Origin: Aphis gossypii
Taxonomy: Eukaryota > Arthropoda > Insecta > Hemiptera > Aphididae
Assembly: GCF_020184175.1 (NCBI RefSeq)
Contig: NC_065531.1
Span: 41,871,213 to 41,935,212, forward strand
DNA: 64,000 bases
Reading direction: 5' to 3'
Shown here piece by piece: positions 45,561 to 58,127 of the stretch. The notes below the pieces were generated by a model. The model had not been told where the DNA came from, made no database searches, and saw only the letters and a list, made by a program, of their open reading frames with translations. Position 1 is the first letter of the stretch. The number at the start of each line of letters is the position of its first letter. The position numbers and the translations under genes were made by a program.

Positions 45561-48500
45561 GCGTATGCAACGGGCTACATGCTCGCACTTATATCGGCTA
45601 TTTCACAAGTACATATTATTGTGTAAATAACTATAGATTATAATGTTTTATTATTTAATAATTAGAAAGGCTCTTTTTTCGCCAAACATGAAAAAGGTTA
45701 GATTCCTGTTTTTACTAAATATTGTTTGTAACTAACTGTGAAGTAGAGCTTAAATGTAACAATATCGTATGTATATTTGTACACGGTACACCTATTTAGA
45801 TACACAACAATAAAACAGTTAATGTTTAATAAAATAAAAATGAAAACGTTTTTACAAAGTTAGAAGGTTACAATTTTTTATTCGACCCCAAACTGAACGA
45901 AACTTTTAATTTACTATTCAGACTTGTTCTATAGAAAACCAGTTCCATCAGTAAAAAATATTGTAATACGAAATTTCGATATTTTTTTCTTTGTGAAATT
46001 CAATAAACTCAACTCACTAAAATTATTTCCCTAATACATGACCCAATGTAAGCAAGTAATTTTTACCATAAATCTATACAATTATTGATTTATTGAATTA
46101 TAAAATAAGATTTAATTAATTATAAAATAATTTCAATTATTAAATTAACAATTTGTTTTTATAAATTTATAATCAATCGCATATACTTATATAATTATTA
46201 TTGTATAAATAAAATTAGAATTTTAATAAAGAACTTTTTTCAATCTTGCTATATCTGATTCAGTAGTAAATCTAATTATGGAAAATTAAAAGGGTAGGGA
46301 GTTAAAACTAATTGTATAAACATAATTGAAAATATGCAATTTATAGTACATGAATACAGGATGATTACATAGTACGATCCTCGGTAGGAGTATTATCAAT
46401 TAAATATTAATCGCTTGCCTTGTATTATTTTCACGACATTTACCTATACGGCTAGGTTGCGTGGTAATTTTTAGTTGTATTAAAATCACTCAATGTACAC
46501 ATATTTATGATTTATCATGTCAAGCAATATGGTTTGTTTCACATGAAATAAAATAACCTACATTCAAAAAACAAGCGCTAATCGATTGAAATTCTTTGAT
46601 ATTGTTTATGTATAACTAAAATGTACATGTTAATCATTAAAAAAAAAAAAACCAAAAATACAGTATGTCAGTATAATAGATGATGCGTTGTAATATTTTA
46701 GTATTATAATTAAATAATTATTTTTATTTTTAAATGTAGGTAATAAATAATTCAACCATTTTTACAATTATTTAACATTAAATAAATACTTTTCACTAAA
46801 AAAAAAAATTGACATGCACAATAACGAAAAGTATTTTAAACGCTCTGTGTTCTATTTAAAAACAATATAAAACTAACATGTTACTGATCTTAAAGTTAAA
46901 CTACACATGTATAAGTCCCTATTAATTCGCATATAGATATTAAGATATACTGTCTTTATAGTGATTTTATAGGCATACCAGAGTATAGTAACAAAACATC
47001 AAACTTGAACAGATTTCAACAATTTAAAAACATTGCGTTCAGAAAAATAAATAAGAATCCATTATTTCACCCTTAGTTTCAAGTACCGTAATTCCTTGCA
47101 TGCTATAGCTCTTTTAAATAATAACAAAAAAAACCATTCAATATTAAAAACACTTTCACATAATCAATTATTGAAGAAAATCTTTAATTTATATAAATAT
47201 ATAATATATATATATAATATTATAGTTAAGCTTTCCTCACCCAAATCTTACCGGGTTAAATCTTTTCCGTCATAATTAATCAAATTGTATATAACATGTA
47301 GTTGGTGTCGTATTCAAAATGAAATCCTCTAGAAAATATAAACTAATATTTGCTCGCTTTTTTTTTATAAATTTAAAAGTAACCATTACTTACACTTTTC
47401 ATACTAATTTTCAAATTTGCTGTACTGTTAACTGTTATATTTTCCAAATTTACAAGAAAATTAGTGATAAAATGCCATAATAGGCTTTACATAGAGCTCT
47501 CGTTTTATTTATAAGTATATAAGTACATAACAAATATTATTATAAATAATCATTATTGCTTTAAGAATTTTGAGTTGATCTCTTTAATATTTTCAAGTTA
47601 TACAATTATATACAAAACATCGCTGTTAGTATATGAACTCGTACTAACAATATTTTACATTGATGATTTACAATATAGATTTTAAATTAATCAAATTTCT
47701 CTCAGACCTCTCCAGAGTCAATGGCCTAACTTTTGTTAAGAATCATGGTACCAATTCTTTTTTTATATACATATATGTTATGCTTATGTTAAGGCTTTGC
47801 TGGTAAAACACCGACATCAATGGAATTTTTGAGTTTAACCGTGAGAAATGTAAGTTTAATCTTGTATTGATGTTAAAAATATTAACGTATAAAATGTATT
47901 TATTTATTATGTTCCAATTATTTTTATTTTTCAAATATACTAAATTTCATTTTTATTACTTATAATTTTTCAAGTTAACCTAAGTATTGTTAAGTTACGT
48001 TTTTTTGATATATTAATTATTTTAAATGTATTTAAATCATATATTCAAAGAGTTTCCACCAATAAAATTTATTAATACCTACTAAATAAAATAATCGTGT
48101 ATTACTGCAAGTTTCATCCTATATCTTAAAATTAGAAGCATAGCCTGCATGATACATACAAATTAAATAGGTTTTACACATTTTTTACTTGAGAAAAAGT
48201 TCACAAAGTTAACAGCATAAACAAAAAATCTCTACCAGTTAAAATAAAGTCTACAAAATGAGTGTCTATCGGTATCTAACAATAAAAGCTCTGCATTTTT
48301 TATTTGTGTAAAAATGCACTAACAAAGAATTAGAGCTGTACTATTTAAGTATAACTAGCAGCACAAAAGTTAAAAAATAAAGTCCAAAAAAGTTTATAAA
48401 TAATCCAAATATCCAACACTATCCAACAAGTCACCAATAAATGTATTGGATATATTTGAATATATCACAAGTATTTTCTATGATATTTAATTGTGTCTTG

Positions 48501-49541
48501 TTGTTAACTTTATGGCGGTACTTTCGCTAATTCTTTAAGATAATTGCGTGCCATAACTGTCGTACCAAAATTAATGCAAGCTACAAATTAGTAACCATAC
48601 AATAAAAAATTACCTAATTTATTAAGTTCTACGATCACTCATCATCTAGATGCATACAATATTCATGAATTTTAAATAAATAGATATCATTTGAAAAAAA
48701 AGTATTTTATTTTAAATTAATAATTATACGAGTACCTATATTAGTACATATATTTATTTCAATTGAATTGTAACTTGATTCGTATAAGTTATTCGTGTGA
48801 CTAACAATTTTTACTGTCAACCGTGCCATAAAAGCTGGGTGCGCAGCTTAGTGTACATTTTGCACGGGCCCCAGGCCGTTAACTATATTATTGATTAAGG
48901 GTCTCCTAAGCTTTTGAAAAGTATATTTAAATTATATTTATTATCTTTAAAAGATATTTGAAATTTTCGAAATTTTTAGATGCCTCATTTTTAAAGTTTT
49001 TAATTTACCATAGACTTTTGAAATTGGAAAGGAGGATTTTCTATCTAATGCAAGATACGAATTAAGACATGTTCTCTTTCTATAGCATTTCTATACTTAA
49101 GTGATATAAACTTTGAAAACAGAATTAAATTTATCATAAAGATTTTTATTTGAGATCAATATCACAACATTTTTGATTTTTTGATTATAATTTATTCAAA
49201 AATTGAAATTTGACAATTTTTAATTTATTTTAAATATATATTTTTCTTAAGATTTAAGAATAGCTAGTCAAAAATTTGGAAAAGTCGATTTCAAATAAAC
49301 GTAACAAAAAATCTAAATTTATTCTAAGAATTTTAATCGCCACAATACTAAACAATATTAGTGCGATAAAAATAGAAAACATTTAATTCCTATGTTATAC
49401 GTTTGTTAGAAAATCATTACTCTTTAAAACTATATATTTCTGAAAATACCTATGCTTTTATTCTAAACTATACACTAATAATTTTTAGTCCAAAATAAAC
49501 CATCGATTAAAAGCCAGTTCTTTGTCCTTTGATGTATAGAT
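45561..49541. other. Gene-free AT-rich region
   Basis: Long, homogeneous AT-rich sequence. Near 48,825-48,895, CCGTGCC and GCACGGGCCCCAGGC resemble the interior of the hAT-type element at 30,287, suggesting a truncated relative, but no target duplication is visible. Nothing else supported. Confidence 0.4.
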
Positions 49542-49699
49542 CAGCGTTTCCCAACCTGGGGTACGTGACATGATCTCAAAGGGCACGCGAAAAAATTATT
49601 TTTCGTTTATTTATCTTCTAAATTGATATTTGGGGTACGTGAAATAGTGGTGAGAGAGATCAAGGGGTACGTGAATAAAAAAAAGGTTAAGAACCACTG
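49542..49699. mobile_element. 158-bp hAT-type non-autonomous element
   Basis: The left end CAGCGTTTCCCAACCT and right end (inverted) CAGTGGTTCTTAACCT form terminal inverted repeats of the common hAT MITE type. The flanking 8-bp duplication is GTATAGAT (49,534-49,541) and ATATAGAT (49,700-49,707), seven of eight identical. The interior repeats GGGGTACGTGA twice. No coding capacity. Confidence 0.8.
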
Positions 49700-51240
49700 A
49701 TATAGATTATAAATATACCATAATAAACAGTTAAATACAGTACCTAATTGAAGATAATTTAAACTGATTTATAATATTGTATAACATAATATTATAGTAC
49801 CCATTATATTATTAATCATTTGGTAATACTTAAGATAAACTTTTAGATATATAAAAAGAATCTGTATTGATTGCGACTTAGTGATTGATGTAATAAATAA
49901 CATTCTGCTTAAAATTATCAAATTAAATTATATTTAAATAAACAATAAACATGTTAATGTATCATAGATTGCCCGAAAAATGTCAATGTAATATTTGTAT
50001 ATAATGTATATATTTTATAGGTACACATTATTATATGGATTTCAATTAACTGAATAGGTAGTGAGTATAAATGTATAAACGTTAGGTACGTTGTAATGGT
50101 ATATGGTTAAAAAGGCATCAAATTAATCAATTTTCAATTTCGATTACGGATTTTGATTGATTTAAAAACTATATTGTAGTCATAACGTGTCGTTACAAGA
50201 TATAATTAACTAGGTACCTATACCTAAAAAACACTGTGATTTGATTATCTACAATATGGAAAATATGACAGCATAAACTTTTTTTAAAAATGAGTTTTCT
50301 TACTATAATAAATGTAACATAAATCAAAATATTATACCATAAAAATGCCACAATTATAGTATCAAATAACATCAATTACATAAAATGTAATATACCTACT
50401 TACAGAATCAAAGAATATAATGTTCATAAATATATATAATATATATATAAAATTAAACTTTAATTTAATCTTCTCCCCAAAAAACCGTTGAAAATGATAT
50501 AACTTGTTATCCACTTATTTATTAATATAATAATATAATAGGTACTTGTATAAATAAAATGCAATTTGCGATTTGTTTTAGGATGTCAATACTATAACTG
50601 TATTTAAGGCTAATAGTTCCCTCGTTCAACCATATTGGATTCACGATCATTTTAGATATTATTAATTTTTTAAGACACATCACACATGTTTATAATAAAA
50701 CAGCTGAATTGATAAAAATATTGTTTTAACATTTCTAACTTATTTAGTGTAACTTTTACCTTCATATTTTATATTTTAAATCTTACAATTGAATGAAACA
50801 CATTTTATCTTATATTAATTAAATGTAGGTATATTAAAATCCAATTTTAAAGCCCACAGAACCAGAAATTAGGTTGTGACCTATCGTCCGAAAACCACCT
50901 TTTTAAACATGGTGAACATTTATAATTGCCAGATTTTATACTAACCTGAAATCTGAATAAGATTTAAAAGCAATAAAAGCTGATTCACTGATTTCTATCA
51001 ACAATACGTACGTAGGGGATGTTTTAGGAGTATACGTGTATCAGTGGTTGTGGGTTGTGGGTTGTATGATATTGGGTTTAAAAAAAATAGGTGATATAAT
51101 TATCAATTTTCAATCATTTTTTAACACCAGAAATTTTTTCTATGGACAGTTAAAATAGTAATTTCAACTCATCCCACGAATAAATGATATAGCCAATATA
51201 TAGATATTATTAGGTACTTACCTAAACGTATTCTTTGTAG
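49700..51240. other. Gene-free AT-rich region
   Basis: Nothing identified apart from a small GTTGTGGGTTGTGGGTTGT tandem near 51,046-51,065. Confidence 0.4.
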
Positions 51241-51670
51241 TGCGCGTAATATAGACGGCGACTTTTATTTAAGACTTCCGTCGATCGTATGCAGCGGTCG
51301 TCTTCGTCACGCGCGCGTCACATACTCTGGTGCAGTGCGAGTGCAGGCCGAGGGTTGATTACACCATCGACGCATTCGGCTAAAAGCTTTGGTGGCGGCA
51401 GCGTCCCTGGGCGGGTCCTTTTCCCGAGCCCGGACTCGGGCCAATGGCTGAGGCCGGAGCGATTTGCCACGCGCGGTCCTGCCCGGCCGACCCTTTGGCG
51501 GGTGGTCCTTAAATACAGCGTCGACACCGTCACCCCGACACGCTATATATATATAGTGTGTGCGTACTTACTCTGCAAGCCGCAAGGCAAAGTAAATCGC
51601 ACCAACCCCTCGCCCCCATTACCACCACCCTTCCAGCTATACGCGGTGATTTCGGAATACATTTCATAAA
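51241..51670 (-). promoter_or_regulatory. CpG-rich block with a candidate untranslated first exon
   Basis: An isolated GC-rich island in AT-rich DNA. On the minus strand it contains a strong donor, CTTGCAGA|GTAAGTACG (exon end 51,572), followed by a TATATATATATAG run. It could be an untranslated first exon of SKOR/fuss, whose first coding exon at 37.66 kb needs an upstream exon, or of an unrelated transcript. The 126-codon plus-strand frame across the island has no recognisable family and is probably fortuitous. Confidence 0.3.
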
Positions 51671-53280
51671 ACCACACCGCACGTATCTATGTATATATTA
51701 TAAAAGACATTTATACAATATACACTATACAGGGTGTATTTGGAAGACTTTTAGCGGTAACCGTCCAAATAAAATTAAGCTGTTAACTCAACTCAAGTCG
51801 CGAATCTATTTTGAAAACTTTTAATCACTACTTAAATTCAATTTCAACGCTTGAAAATGTTGATCGCTGCGTATTTGATTATTCTTTAATTGTACAAGTT
51901 ATAAACTTTTTTCAAACTTGATAATTGATGAAACTGAAAAAAAATGTTTGACACCACTAAACATCTAAGACGAGTCCAAATTTGGACCACTAATAGTATA
52001 CGAGTCACTAATTCAAACTGTCAAAACCCAAGAAACATTTTGTATATAAGTAACAATTAAATGAATGTACTTCTTGCTGGTGAGGAAGACCCTGATAAGG
52101 GCCGTTTCGAATTTAAACCATTCTAGCACCGGTGTTGGTAAAATTAATTCGCGATATTTTTCCTGGTATAGACGCATATACCACGATGCAGGGAACGCCA
52201 CGTGCAAATTCTTTCAATGGACACGATAACAAGAAGTGTAATAAGCAATTAGTAAACAATTATGGGAAAAACAATTTATGTTATTTTGTTATTATTTAAA
52301 AACTATAAATACTTGAAACATTCCATTATTACTTAAATTATTTTTATCTATACTTAGGTACACAGTAAAGTTTTCAAAATATTCAGATTTATTTTAAGCT
52401 ATATTTATACCATTACCATTCACATCTTTCTGTTACTGTTATATTAACTTATAATTTAATAAAAGTATATTACCTGTTAGGTATGGCCATCGTCTTTATA
52501 TAGTACCTAACTTTATTCTAAGTTTAATAACCCAAAAACTATTCGTTAAAATTTCATATTATAAACACGAACGGTTAAAAAAAATGTCATAATGTCAAAA
52601 TTGTCCACTTAAAAATTCAATGTAAAATGGCAGTTTTTTTAAAAAAAAAATAACCATTGTAAAATCAATACATCCATTGCTTACTTAGAATCTAAAATAC
52701 CGACGTATTACGTATGTCATATAAATATGTTATAACGATAAGTGGAAAATAAGAATACGTTGTTTAAACGAGAAAAATAGTACCTATCAACCTATCTCAC
52801 GTTAAAAATGTTGATACTGTTAATCATAAAATGTTTAAATACTACAGTGAATAATTTGTTTTTTATCCAAGTCCTGGTGACAAAATATCTATATTCTATA
52901 TTATAACAAATCACATGTATTCATATAAAATAGACAGTTAAAATGTATAGTAAACGTGTTTTTTTAATTATTCTAAAACTAAACCTGAAAAATTAAAAAC
53001 TTACATTTATGATTTATAATTAAGCATTATAAAAAGTAGAAACGTGATATTTTTAAACTATTTTTACTTTATATTATATACAAGTGTCAGGTATAAATTA
53101 AAATCAATATTTAATTATTAAAACTGTGGGTCAAGTTAACCAAACAAATTTTACATAATTACAATAGGTACTTACCTACTTTATACAGCATATTCGTCCA
53201 ATAAAATATATTTTCTTTCTACCGCACATTTGAAGGTTCAGTGTGTTGTCAATATGGCAATATGAGTTCAAATTCGATCC
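51671..53280. other. AT-rich region with transposon relics
   Basis: Near 51,728 TATACAGGGTGTATTTGG looks like the end of a mobile element without a visible partner. At 52,075-52,110 GGTGAGGAAGACCCTGATAAGGGCC and the following GTTTCGAA resemble the conserved hairpin of some retroelement 3' regions. No gene supported. Confidence 0.35.
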
Positions 53281-55210
53281 ATGAAGGGCGTTGATAAGCA
53301 TGACCAAAAATTTACTACCATGTATTTCCCTTTATTTACAGTAATGAAACTGACTCTATTGTCCGATAGAATATTATTTATTTTTAACATAGAAAACGAA
53401 CTCTCTGCATCTACTGAAGTGAATGTGCATACTTCTACAAGAGGTTTCAAATTATTAATTACAACACTAAATCTTAAATTTTGAAATGATCGATATCGAT
53501 ATTGTAGGCATACTAACCGTATAGGTACTGCAAGCTATATGTAAATCGATAATCTATACCTTTAATACATTTAATAAAAAAACTGATAACGAAAACATTA
53601 AACAATAATAATCTAATTTAAACATTTAGTTCGCATTCTAGGTTTTTACGTTTCTTATTAATTCAATTTTTTATTATTACTATTATACTGCCCTGCTAAG
53701 CAAAAGTGCCGTAACTCGAAAAAAAAAAAAAATTAGATAGATACGGCATCTGATCGGTAAACACATTTTACACATTCTCTGTAGAAAAAATACCCCCAAA
53801 ATCACATTAAATAGGCTACAAACACATAAAACGTTATTTAGAAACGCCGTAAGTAACGAAGAAAATTAGAACTACTAAGTAAGAACGCCGTATCATACAT
53901 TTACTAAGCATAAACGCCGTAATATTTTGATAGATACGGCATTTTTGCTTAATATTTCTATGTTCTACCCAAGTTATAGTATCTACTAACCAAGATATAA
54001 TATCTATCATAATAAATATAAAATTATTTACGGCCATTAGTTCAAGTAATTATATCTATAGACAATTATATTATTAAGCAATAATGCCGTAAAATTGACT
54101 TACGGCGTTTTTATTTAGTAAATAGTGGTATATTTACGGCTTATGGCTCTAAGTATAACATCAAAATAACTTTTATTCATGTAACATATGGATAAAAGTT
54201 TTATTTTATTATTTCATTGCATTCCTCGTCAAAAAAACTATAAAGGTGAATATGTATTATACTAAATTAATGGGATAACAAATAATAAAGTTATAATAAA
54301 ATTAAAAAAACAAACATTCATTTTTCTCAAAATAAGAAATTGAGTTTTACGGCACTTTTGCTTAGCAGGGCAGTATAGTAACATAATAAACATATAAAAA
54401 TTCTACAGCTGAATTAACTGAAAAAGCAACAAAAAAACAGCATAATATACTAAGAATAGCCGAAAAAAATCAAAAATAATTCGTTTTATTTGGAATCAGA
54501 ATGACGTGAAACGAATTTATGTACAAAAATCAGATTTCTATCTCATATATAAAAAAATAAGCATATGCTTTAAAATCCAAGCCCTGCTTATTAATAATTA
54601 TAATATCTAACTATATACATTTTGGAAACAGTTTATTTAATTGGTATTTGGTATATAATTAATAATGAAATAAATACTTATGCTATTACATTAATAATAA
54701 TACATGAAATTATAGTACGTTTTCTATAGTGTGTTATGTAGGTATATTATGGATAATGAATATAATATATTATCTATATTATCATTATTATTTTGATCTC
54801 GTAATATCGTATATTTTTATAGTATGATCGTGGTAACTGATAAGGAAGTGAAAATACCGTCGATTACAAAAACTTAAGTACATAAAAAATTATTTAATTG
54901 TTCAATGTCACAAGATCATTTAGAAAGCTTAATTATGCTAATGAGTATTGAAAAATAAGTGTGAACTAAAATTAACATTAATGATATTATTCATAAGGTT
55001 GCTGCTTAAAAGCCCTAAAGTGATCAAAAAAAAAAAAATAAAAAATAATGTATGAATTATGACTGAATACTTTTCTAAAAAAATAAAATAATATGAGAAT
55101 AAGAATATACCTACACTTGTTTTATAAATGCATTCCGAGCGAAGCAAGCAAAAAATGTTGGGTCCTTAAATTTAACTCCCGGTAACATAAAAAAGCCCTA
55201 TCCGCCTCTG
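53281..55210. mobile_element. 5'-truncated hAT-type element interrupted by later insertions
   Basis: 53,281-53,683 matches 57,685-58,055 at roughly 80% by eye (for example ACACTAAATCTTAAAT and TACCTTTAATACATTTAATAAA in both). The right end, GCCCTATCCGCCTCTG at 55,195-55,210, matches the right terminal repeat of the copy at 57,401-58,127. Between them lie the inserted element 53,688-54,373 and a further stretch of about 750 bp (54,395-55,150) absent from the other copy. The left terminal repeat is missing. Confidence 0.6.
53688..54373. mobile_element. 686-bp inverted-repeat element built from copies of its own terminal motif
   Basis: Perfect terminal inverted repeats of about 27 bp (starting CTGCCCTGCTAAGC and ending AGTGCCGTAA) are flanked by a TATA duplication at 53,684-53,687 and 54,374-54,377. 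The related locus at 58,040-58,066 keeps the unoccupied site, confirming the boundaries. Inside, the motif AAGCAAAA-x-GCCGTA and shorter GCCGTA/TACGGC versions recur around ten times in both orientations (e.g. near 53,742, 53,845, 53,884, 53,905-53,922, 53,935-53,950, 54,031, 54,075-54,090, 54,102 and 54,137). No transposase frame. The superfamily is not recognised with confidence. Confidence 0.85.
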
Positions 55211-57130
55211 TCGGTCGCTCTATTTTTTAAAGTAATTGTGATGCATCAACTATGGTTCTAAATTCAAAATTGACTGAATAAGAGCCACTTCAATTTTAAT
55301 AAATGATTCATTTTTTTACTGTTCTTAAAAATGCATAAAACCATTTATAATTATTTATTATTGGTTACTTTATGAATATTTTTACGTATTTGTTTTATTT
55401 TATAAATACCTATTATAAACAAGACTATCATAATAAGTGTTTAAAATTATTTATTAAAAAAAAATACGTAAAAGTATCCAATAAAATATAGTTCTTCATT
55501 CAATAGCTTATTTCATATTGGGTATACATTTGTTATTGAGTACGTGACTACGTGAGGATCAGGATATATTATAAAACATATTAATTATCTATTGAATCAA
55601 AACCATTATGAAACAAAAAAAGATCTTCAAAAAGTGTTTAAATGTCCCACAATATTTTTTTTTAAATTTAGGGAAATTACTATGAAAATTTAAAAAATGT
55701 ATTTAATAAATCTATCTAAAGGTATAATATATTGTATATTGTGAATTTGATACTGTAGGTGATTAAAAAACGTATTATATTAGATATATAATAAATAAAA
55801 AGAATGTGATATGTAGTCTATTTTCGCTTTAATACAGTACGGTTGTACAACTATTGTTGTTGACAAACCAATCTTAAATTATTAAATTTTAAAATAGCAG
55901 TTCCGACTTCCGAGTAACGATGTTATTATTAGATATTTTTTAAGGACTACCAAGGTATGAATATGGCATTGTATAAAAACTGTTGAACTATATATTATAG
56001 TTAATTCTGCGATAATGCCCGACAAAAAACAATTTTTCTTCGAATTCCCACGTCACACCCTGCCATTAACTAGTCTCGATAACAGCAGTAAGTCGAATAA
56101 GGATGTGTAGGATCAACGTGTTTCTTATTGGACAAAATAAAGTAATAAACGATTATTTTTACATTGGAAAAATTATGAGCAGCAATTAATAAAGCATAGG
56201 TACAAACATAGTACGGATCTTAATACATCTTAAAAGTTAAAAAACACTGATCCTATGATATGACAAATTTACTTGAATACATATAGGTATTTAAAAGAAT
56301 TATAATATGAAACATGAATTCATTAATTTAATTGATATTCAAAGTAAAATTTATTATGAGGAACAAATATGAAATAATAAAGTAATAAATATAATATAAG
56401 TATATGTAGTCGACTTCTGACTCAATAATAAGTTATTATTTAAATTCCCTCGTAAATAAATTGATTATTATGTTTCGTAGAATACCTCGCGCTTATAATG
56501 AGATCTTAATTATTCAATTATATTTAAGTTCAGATTAATTTTATACCAAAACAATGTTATGACAAATAATACTACAGAGTACCGACACAGATTCATAATT
56601 GTTCAATTCATTTTGTTTTAAAGGTACATTATACTGGATAAATATGTTATTATATTATCGTGTTGATCACTGACGAATTGTGCATAAAGTAAATTAAGTA
56701 TGTTGAAACAATTTTTTATTTAAAAAATAATAATAATAAACTATAATTTTTAACAACTATTAGAATAAAATAAAATGTGTTTACTTTACCTATAGCTGCA
56801 ATAGTAAATACGTTTAATTTAATATTTATAACAAATGTAGGTATTGATTTTAAGTTTTATTAATATATTTATTTTTTGTCTATCCCTATCTTTTGGAGCA
56901 ATATAAAATGAAAACGCTTCAACTTCATTATATTTTTCGAAGAAAAGTGAACCTAATTAATATTCTGCAGTGGGTCAAAAATAAAGAAATCCTAGCTATA
57001 CTATTTTTTTAATAATTAGGGAGAGGTCAGAGGAGGGAAGTAGATAAATGCTTTGCTATAAGAACAATGTTATAGGAGTCGAGTACTCGAGTGCACTTCG
57101 TCATTGAGTAAGTAACTGTAATATTTAGTA
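55211..57130. other. Gene-free AT-rich region
   Basis: No gene, RNA gene or repeat terminus recognised. Confidence 0.4.
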
Positions 57131-57307
57131 CAGTGGTTTTTAACCGGTATGCCTCTAAAAAATCTATTAATAGTTTTATAAGTATGTTTTAAAAAATATT
57201 ATTATCGATATTTGGTGATATTATATGGAATAGGGAGTGCCGCGAAAATTGTGTAGGAGATTAAGTGTGCCGCATAGACGCATAGTTAAAAAGATTAAAA
57301 ACCACTG
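57131..57307. mobile_element. 177-bp hAT-type non-autonomous element with perfect 8-bp duplication
   Basis: The inverted repeats CAGTGGTTTTTAACC (left) and CAGTGGTTTTTAATC (right, inverted) are bounded by an identical ATTTAGTA at 57,123-57,130 and 57,308-57,315. The interior carries GTGCCGCG and GTGTGCCGCATAG segments. The perfect duplication suggests a fairly recent insertion. No coding capacity. Confidence 0.88.
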
Positions 57308-57400
57308 ATTTAGTAAGTAGTAGTAGGGTAGGTACATATTATTTGAATTTGAATTAAATGATAAAGCATTGCATACGAAAAAAAATTCTTGGATTCTATA

Positions 57401-58127
57401 CAGGAGCGGATAGACCTATCGAGAAATCGGAATTTTCCAGGTGGGTCCCTGTCGTACCAAATTATGGGGCCCCCAGTTAAATAACTTAAAACATGCTATT
57501 TTTTGTTTTAAATGTTATTACTTTTTCATAGGGTTTGGATTTTAAAATATAATAAGCAACTAAAAAAACACACAACTGTTTTTTTTAAAAAAAAGTACAT
57601 TTATTTTAAAAAAAAATTTAAAAAAGCACGACCAAAAATTAACATTAACTAGTTATAAGAATGAATAAATAACTTAAAAAAAAGAATTAACTACCGTATA
57701 TTTCCCTTGATTTGCAGTAGTGAAACTGACTTTATTTTCTGACAGAATATTTAACATTTAACACAAAAAACGAACTCCCTACATACACTGAAGTGACCAG
57801 TGCATACTTCTTCATATAAGAGGTTTCAAATTACAACACTAAATCTTAAATGGTCGATATCGATGTTAAAGGTATACTGACCGTATAACCTACTGCAGGC
57901 TACTTGTAAATGTAAATCGACTATCTATACCTTTAATACATTTAATAAACAAGCCGATAATGAATAAGCAATAATAATCTAATGTAAACATTTAGTCTGC
58001 ATTCTGGGTTTTTACGTTTCTAATTAAATCAATTTTTTATTATTACTATAATAGTAGCATAATAAAAAAAAATTTTGGGCTTTTACATTTAATTCCCGAT
58101 AACATAAAATAGCCCTATCCGTCTCTG
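57401..58127. mobile_element. 727-bp hAT-type non-autonomous element
   Basis: Terminal repeats CAGGAGCGGATAG (left) and CAGAGACGGATAG (right, inverted) follow the hAT CAGAGGCGGA pattern. The 8-bp duplication is imperfect: ATTCTATA (57,393-57,400) and ATTCTAGT (58,128-58,135). It shares about 370 bp of interior with the copy at 53,281 and lacks the insertion found there. No transposase frame; an internal deletion derivative or MITE. Confidence 0.75.

Noticed and set aside
51289..51669. 126-codon plus-strand frame in the GC island
   Set aside because: Composition-driven; no conserved domain or splice context supports it.
53834..54037. 67-codon minus-strand frame within the 686-bp element
   Set aside because: It lies inside a non-autonomous inverted-repeat element and has no transposase motif.
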